From the NCBI GenBank assembly GCA_902772795.1, contig CACYBZ010000355.1:1-10224 (forward strand): a stretch of 10,224 bases of DNA, in the 5' to 3' direction. A program made the translations under genes and the position numbers. The notes below the pieces were generated by a model that had not been told where the DNA came from, searched no databases, and was given only the letters and a program-made list of their open reading frames with translations. The stretch's first letter is position 1; the number at the start of each line of letters is the position of its first letter. Source of the stretch: an uncultured Ruminococcus sp. GTDB taxonomy: Bacteria > Bacillota > Clostridia > Oscillospirales > Acutalibacteraceae. This document shows positions 6,039 through 10,224 of this stretch, in pieces.

Positions 6039-6797
6039 TCAGTAAGGATACTTTCCGTATTTTTTTAAAGCAATTGTGTTGAGTTCTTCCAGCTGTGCAG
6101 GGTCATTTGCTCCCAGTACCGTATCACTTGATTCTGCTGTATAAGCTCCGACACATCTGTCTTTCTCAATCAGCAATCTGACGGCATCAGGCAGATAATA
6201 CTCTCTGGCATTGTTGTTTGCCTGAATACTGTCCAGTACACTCAACAAATCCTGTACATCAAACCAGAAACAACCCGAATTTACTTCATTGACAGCCAAC
6301 GTTTTTTCATCAGCGTCTTTCTGTTCCACAATGGCACGCAATAATCCGTCATCGTTACGAACAATTCTGCCGTAACCTGTGGGGTTGTCCACTCTGGCAG
6401 AAATCACCGTTGCACTGCTGTCTGTCCTGTCGTGCTGGGCAAATGCCTTTTCAATGGTATCACTGTCCATAAACGGAGCATCACCATTAAGGATAATCAC
6501 ATCTCCCCCACGCTGTTGCAGAAATTCCTTTGCCATCATCACAGCATGCCCTGTACCCAGTCTTTCACTTTGGAAAACCGTTTCTATCTTGTACGGCAAT
6601 GTTCCGATATACTGTTCAATACATTCTTTTTTGTACCCTTTTACAATACAGATATCTTTCACCATGCTTTTTCTCAGTGCATCAATGACCCATTGCAACA
6701 TCGGTTTTCCGAGTACCTCCGAAAGCGTTTTCGGTTTATCGGATTTCATTCTTTTTCCTTCACCGCCTGCTAAAATAACGGCACATCTTTCTGTCAT
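6039..6797 (-). CDS. GlmU-like N-acetylglucosamine-1-phosphate uridylyltransferase, single-domain form
   Basis: This is a nucleotidyltransferase that should join UTP and GlcNAc-1-phosphate to give UDP-GlcNAc for peptidoglycan. ATG at 6795-6797 is chosen because GGAGG lies 8 bases upstream; product 252 residues. Motifs: LAGGEGKRMKSDKPK (9-23), QSERLGTGHAV (76-86), NGDAP with Asp106, GYGRIV (141-146), EQKDA (158-162), VNSG (172-175), NNAREYYLPD (195-204) and GAND (229-232). These match the GlmU N-terminal domain rather than a general sugar nucleotidyltransferase. Full-length GlmU is about 455 residues, with a left-handed beta-helix acetyltransferase half; here the frame ends with TGA about 20 residues after GAND and no helix repeats follow. 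The acetyl-transfer step must come from elsewhere. The position upstream of prs supports the glmU identity. A related UDP-sugar activity cannot be excluded. Confidence 0.88.
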   Translation of the reverse strand: MTERCAVILAGGEGKRMKSDKPKTLSEVLGKPMLQWVIDALRKSMVKDICIVKGYKKECIEQYIGTLPYKIETVFQSERLGTGHAVMMAKEFLQQRGGDVIILNGDAPFMDSDTIEKAFAQHDRTDSSATVISARVDNPTGYGRIVRNDDGLLRAIVEQKDADEKTLAVNEVNSGCFWFDVQDLLSVLDSIQANNNAREYYLPDAVRLLIEKDRCVGAYTAESSDTVLGANDPAQLEELNTIALKKYGKYPY

Positions 6798-6853
6798 GAA
6801 ATAAACCTCCGTAATTGTCAATCTTCCGTGATTTAAAAGCCTACATACCAGTT

Positions 6854-6881
6854 ATTATCGCACAGATGAAAATTTTTTCAA
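6854..6881 (-). promoter_or_regulatory. Promoter of the GlmU-like gene
   Basis: On the minus strand TTGAAA (6876-6881) and GATAAT (6854-6859) are 16 bases apart, and TG one base before the -10 makes it an extended -10. It lies about 55 bases upstream of the chosen start. Prediction from sequence only. Confidence 0.6.
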
Positions 6882-7282
6882 GTCTTTTCGGCAAGGAATT
6901 GGCTGATTTTTTTAAATTTATCGTTTTTCACAGTAAATCCCCCTTTTTGTGTTAAGAATTATATTATTTTTTGATAATACTCCCGTAAAAAAGCGAAAAT
7001 TCATCTGAATTTGTAGGATAACATACAGAAAAACAAGGAAATCCGAAAAACAATTTGTGATAATACTCTACTGTAAGACAGATATTGACCACGATTTTTC
7101 TGAAAAAACATAAAAATTCTGCGGAAATGTTGTTGCTGTCGAAGACAACACAATCCATGGAAAATATCACTGTGTCCGTCAGTACATCACTTTATAAAAA
7201 TCAAAACCCCAAATTTTTTTCGGAGAAAAATCAGAAAACAGGAATTTTTTTGAAACTTTTATTACAAATTACAGAAAAGGTA

Positions 7283-7311
7283 TGGAAATTTAAAAAATAA
7301 TTTGTTATAAT
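7283..7311 (+). promoter_or_regulatory. ppdK promoter
   Basis: TGGAAA (7283-7288, four of six consensus bases) and a perfect TATAAT (7306-7311) are separated by 17 bases. TG at 7303-7304 makes it an extended -10. The start of transcription would be near 7317-7320, giving a leader of about 85 bases. Confidence 0.65.
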
Positions 7312-7319
7312 ACCTTATA

Positions 7320-7391
7320 GACTTAATACAAGTCGTCAAAAAAGGGCGGTTGTGCTTTTCATGACCCCCGTTACAAAATTTTTTCAGGAGG
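7320..7391 (+). promoter_or_regulatory. Structured ppdK leader and ribosome binding site
   Basis: The predicted 5' end opens with a small hairpin (GACTT 7320-7324 with AAGTC 7330-7334). A second hairpin spans 7344-7369: ten pairs including two G-U, one bulged C and a CTTTT loop. The ribosome binding site AGGAGG (7386-7391) is left free, 12 bases before the ATG, slightly long spacing. The hairpins may protect the mRNA or control expression; neither matches a riboswitch class I recognise. Confidence 0.4.
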
Positions 7392-7403
7392 TATCAATAT
7401 CCC

Positions 7404-10040
7404 ATGAGCCAGAAATATGTTTATCTTTTCTCTGAGGGTAATGAGACAATGAGAGAACTGCTTGGCGGTAAAGGTGCTAACCTCGCAGGTATGACAAGAC
7501 TGGGTATGCCCGTTCCTCAGGGCTTCACCGTTTCGACAGAGGCTTGTACCCGTTACTATGATGACGGCAAAAAAATCGCAGGCGACATCGAAGAGCAGAT
7601 TTATACCGCACTGGCAGAGATTGAAAAAATCAATGAAAAGAAATTCGGTGACACGAAAAATCCTTTGCTGGTATCCGTTCGTTCAGGTGCAAGAGCTTCC
7701 ATGCCCGGTATGATGGACACAATCCTCAACCTCGGTATCAATGACGAAGTTGCTGCAGGTCTTATCGCAGGAAACCCTGACCCTAAGTTTGAAAGATTCG
7801 TTTATGACTCCTACCGTCGTTTCATTCAGATGTTCTCCGACGTTGTTATGGAAATTTCCAAGAAACGTTTTGAAGTTATCATCGATGAAGTCAAAGCAGA
7901 AAAAGGCGTAAAGAACGATATCGACCTCGATGTTGATGACATGAAGAAACTCGTTACTCTGTTCAAGGCTTACTACAAAGAACAGAAAGGCGAAGACTTC
8001 CCGACAGATCCCAAGGTTCAGCTTATGGAAGCTGTCAAAGCCGTATTCCGTTCCTGGGACAACCCTCGTGCAAACGTATACAGAAGAATGAACGATATCC
8101 CTTATTCATGGGGTACAGCTGTAAACGTTCAGCCGATGGTATTCGGTAACCTTAACGAAAATTCAGGTACAGGCGTTGCGTTCACCCGTGACCCCGCTAC
8201 AGGCGAAAAGAAACTGTTCGGTGAATATCTCATCAACGCACAGGGCGAAGACGTTGTTGCCGGCGTAAGAACTCCCAGCACCATCGACCAGCTTGCTAAC
8301 GATATGCCCGAAGTTTACAACCAGTTCGTTCAGATTGCTACCAACCTCGAAAATCATTACAGAGATATGCAGGATATGGAATTCACCATTGAAAACGGTA
8401 AACTCTATATGTTGCAGACAAGAAACGGTAAGAGAACCGCTGCTGCTGCTCTGAAAATCGCTGTTGACCTTGTTGACGAAGGTATGATTTCCGAAGAAGA
8501 AGCTGTACTCAGAGTTGAACCCAAACAGCTCGACGCTCTGCTTCACCCTCAGTTTGATGCTAAAGCCCTCAAGAGTGCTACACCTATCGGTAAAGGTCTT
8601 GCTGCTTCCCCCGGTGCTGCATGCGGTAAAGTTGTTTTCACAGCTGACGACGCTAAGGCATGGGTGGCTAACGGTGAGAAAGTTGTTCTTGTCAGACTGG
8701 AAACATCTCCCGAAGATATCGAAGGTATGAACGCTGCTGAAGGTATCCTTACTGTTCGTGGCGGTATGACATCACACGCTGCCGTTGTTGCTCGTGGTAT
8801 GGGTACTTGCTGCGTATCCGGTTGCGGTGAAATCACATTCAACGAAGAAGAAAAATACTTCACCCTTGGCGGACAGACCATTAAAGAGGGCGATTATATT
8901 TCCCTTAACGGTTCTACAGGTGACATCTACGGTGAAGCTATTGCAACAACAGAAGCTGCTATCGTTGGTGACTTCGACAGATTTATGGGCTGGGCTGACA
9001 AAGCAAGAACACTCAAGGTAAGAACAAATGCGGACAACCCCAGAGATACTGCACAGGCTGTTAAATTTGGTGCTGAAGGTATCGGTCTTTGCCGTACAGA
9101 GCATATGTTCTTTGAGGGTGACAGAATCAAAGCCATCAGAGAAATGATCGTATCCGAAACCGTAGAAGAAAGAGAAACCGCACTGGCTAAGATTATGCCT
9201 TTACAGCAGGGTGACTTTGAAGAAATGTACAGAGTTCTTGAAGGTCGTCCGATGACAGTAAGATTCCTTGACCCGCCTCTTCACGAGTTCGTTCCTACAA
9301 AAGAAGAAGACATCGTTGAACTTGCCGGCGAAATGAACATCACTGTTGACCATCTGAAAGACATCATCAGCGGTCTGCACGAATTCAACCCGATGATGGG
9401 TCATCGTGGCTGCCGTCTTGCGGTAACTTATCCCGAAATCGCTAAAATGCAGACAACGGCTGTTATCAACGCTGCTATCGCTGTCAATAAAGAACACCCT
9501 GACTACAACATTGTTCCCGAAATCATGATTCCGCTTGTCGGCGAAGTCAAAGAACTGAAGTATGTCAAAGACGTTGTTGTTGCTACTGCTGACAAAATCA
9601 TCGCTGACAACGGCGTAGAAATGACTTACAAAGTCGGTACAATGATTGAAATCCCGAGAGCTGCACTTACCGCTGACGAAATCGCACAGGAAGCTGAATT
9701 CTTTAGCTTTGGTACTAACGACCTTACACAGATGACATTCGGTTTCAGCCGTGACGATGCCGGTAAGTTCCTTGAGGCTTACTATGACAGAAAGATTTAT
9801 GAATCCGACCCGTTCGCTAAACTCGACCAGAAGGGTGTTGGCAAACTTGTCAAGATGGCTGCTCAGCTCGGCAAACAGACAAGACCTGACATCAAACTCG
9901 GTATCTGTGGTGAACATGGTGGCGATCCTTCCTCTGTTGAATTCTGCCATAATGTAGGTCTGAACTATGTATCCTGTTCTCCTTTCAGAGTTCCCATCGC
10001 AAGACTGGCTGCTGCTCAGGCTGCTATCAAAGCTAAATAA
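7404..10040 (+). CDS. ppdK: Pyruvate, phosphate dikinase
   Basis: This cytoplasmic enzyme reversibly converts pyruvate, ATP and phosphate to phosphoenolpyruvate, AMP and pyrophosphate. In anaerobic clostridia it commonly runs in the glycolytic direction using pyrophosphate. The 878-residue length fits the bacterial enzyme (about 874 in Clostridium symbiosum). The N-terminal ATP-grasp part contains LLGGKGANLAGM (19-30), SVRSGARASMPGMMDT (91-106) and the QTR segment (338-340). The phosphohistidine domain has GGMTSHAAVVARGMG (453-467) with catalytic His458. The C-terminal TIM barrel has GLCRTEHMF (561-569), GHRGCRL (666-672), SFGTNDLTQM (768-777) and GICGEHGG (833-840) with catalytic Cys835. Thr456, two residues before the His, is the site phosphorylated by the PDRP regulator in plants and some bacteria; no such gene is in the window. 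Codon use is strongly biased towards a narrow set (GAA, GGT, GCT, AAC), suggesting high expression. Monocistronic: own promoter and terminator. Confidence 0.98.
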   Translation: MSQKYVYLFSEGNETMRELLGGKGANLAGMTRLGMPVPQGFTVSTEACTRYYDDGKKIAGDIEEQIYTALAEIEKINEKKFGDTKNPLLVSVRSGARASMPGMMDTILNLGINDEVAAGLIAGNPDPKFERFVYDSYRRFIQMFSDVVMEISKKRFEVIIDEVKAEKGVKNDIDLDVDDMKKLVTLFKAYYKEQKGEDFPTDPKVQLMEAVKAVFRSWDNPRANVYRRMNDIPYSWGTAVNVQPMVFGNLNENSGTGVAFTRDPATGEKKLFGEYLINAQGEDVVAGVRTPSTIDQLANDMPEVYNQFVQIATNLENHYRDMQDMEFTIENGKLYMLQTRNGKRTAAAALKIAVDLVDEGMISEEEAVLRVEPKQLDALLHPQFDAKALKSATPIGKGLAASPGAACGKVVFTADDAKAWVANGEKVVLVRLETSPEDIEGMNAAEGILTVRGGMTSHAAVVARGMGTCCVSGCGEITFNEEEKYFTLGGQTIKEGDYISLNGSTGDIYGEAIATTEAAIVGDFDRFMGWADKARTLKVRTNADNPRDTAQAVKFGAEGIGLCRTEHMFFEGDRIKAIREMIVSETVEERETALAKIMPLQQGDFEEMYRVLEGRPMTVRFLDPPLHEFVPTKEEDIVELAGEMNITVDHLKDIISGLHEFNPMMGHRGCRLAVTYPEIAKMQTTAVINAAIAVNKEHPDYNIVPEIMIPLVGEVKELKYVKDVVVATADKIIADNGVEMTYKVGTMIEIPRAALTADEIAQEAEFFSFGTNDLTQMTFGFSRDDAGKFLEAYYDRKIYESDPFAKLDQKGVGKLVKMAAQLGKQTRPDIKLGICGEHGGDPSSVEFCHNVGLNYVSCSPFRVPIARLAAAQAAIKAK

Positions 10041-10066
10041 AAACACTTGATTGACCTAAAATCATC

Positions 10067-10106
10067 AAAGCGGAAGTTGCCCCTTAAAAGGTAATTTCCG
10101 CTTTTT
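10067..10106 (+). terminator. ppdK intrinsic terminator
   Basis: A 15-pair stem (10067-10081 with 10090-10104, two G-U pairs; core AAAGCGGAA / TTCCGCTTT) with an 8-base loop is followed directly by T residues (10102-10106). It begins 27 bases past the ppdK stop codon. Confidence 0.85.
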
Positions 10107-10155
10107 CTGTTATCCGTGTTCAAAATGATTATCAGACATTCAGCTATGACAACTG

Positions 10156-10224
10156 AAAGTTTTTGTCGAACTTTTTTCAAAAAGTTCGTGGGGTTCAGGG
10201 GCAACGCCCCTGATGGGATTTTTA
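10156..10224. repeat. Hairpin-rich intergenic repeat, copy B (cut by right edge)
   Basis: Same orientation and order as copy A at 5909-5974. Hairpin one is 10167-10175 with 10180-10188 (CGAACTTTT arms, TTCA loop). Hairpin two is a perfect 8-pair stem, 10195-10202 with 10206-10213 (TCAGGGGC arms, AAC loop). Both copies share GTGGGG between the hairpins and end in TGGGATTTTTA. The window stops where copy A's last hairpin would begin. It lies after the ppdK terminator. Confidence 0.8.

Larger units (their letters stand above)
6798..7403. other. Divergent AT-rich intergenic region
   Basis: This 606-base gap separates the minus-strand GlmU-like gene from plus-strand ppdK. It holds the promoters of both genes and the ppdK leader. 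Open frames in the middle on either strand start at TTG or GTG without a ribosome binding site and show no recognisable motif, so I see no convincing gene. Two minor items: a possible 17-codon leader frame on the minus strand (6878-6931), and an 11-base direct repeat TGATAATACTC at 6972-6982 and 7058-7068. The rest is unexplained AT-rich sequence. Confidence 0.7.

Noticed and set aside
5873..6082. 69-codon plus-strand frame over the repeat
   Set aside because: Covers the hairpin repeat and has no ribosome binding site; product of the repeat sequence.
6964..7170. 68-codon minus-strand frame in the intergenic region
   Set aside because: GTG start without ribosome binding site and no motif; chance frame in AT-rich DNA.
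7085..7300. 71-codon plus-strand frame upstream of ppdK
   Set aside because: Starts at TTG with no ribosome binding site, Lys/Asn-rich AT-driven composition, and runs into the ppdK promoter.
9201..10046. Long open frame (281 codons) antisense to ppdK
   Set aside because: It mirrors the biased codons of ppdK, has no recognisable domain, and ppdK is certain on the other strand.

Overview
The window looks like a piece of a low-to-moderate GC Firmicute chromosome, most like an anaerobic Oscillospiraceae/Ruminococcus-type gut bacterium. This is inferred from strong AGGAGG-type ribosome binding sites, TTG starts, a glmU-prs gene pair as in Bacillus and clostridia, a glycolytic pyruvate phosphate dikinase, a P/T/Q-rich surface lipoprotein, and a hairpin-rich intergenic repeat of a kind I recall from Ruminococcus-like genomes. 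No species can be named without a search.

Layout: all genes up to about 6.8 kb lie on the minus strand; the last gene is on the plus strand. From left to right: (1) the N-terminal part of a lipoprotein, running off the left edge, with its own promoter. (2) A three-gene minus-strand operon read from 3795 down to 518: a cytoplasmic protein with two FHA domains fused to an ABCG-type ATPase, an ABC-2 membrane permease, and a PP2C-family protein phosphatase with a C-terminal membrane anchor. It has an extended -10 promoter in front and a hairpin terminator behind. (3) A Cof-type HAD phosphatase. (4) prs, PRPP synthetase, followed by a near-perfect hairpin terminator. (5) A GlmU-like uridylyltransferase lacking the usual C-terminal acetyltransferase half, separated from prs by a hairpin-rich repeat. 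(6) A 606-base AT-rich divergent intergenic region. (7) ppdK on the plus strand with promoter, structured leader and terminator, then a second copy of the repeat running off the right edge.

How they work together: the FHA-ATPase, permease and PP2C genes look like a phosphothreonine-controlled ABC transporter. A Ser/Thr kinase (not in the window) would phosphorylate a partner or the transporter itself, the FHA domains would read the mark, and the PP2C enzyme would erase it. The domain order matches mycobacterial Rv1747 (FHA-FHA-ATPase-membrane domain), but here it is split over two genes and paired with a phosphatase. prs and the GlmU-like gene supply PRPP for nucleotides and UDP-GlcNAc for the cell wall. 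ppdK serves central carbon metabolism.

The items most worth a second look are the FHA/ABC/PP2C operon and the repeat at 5909-5991 and 10156-10224, whose hairpin stems differ between copies by four compensating base-pair changes.
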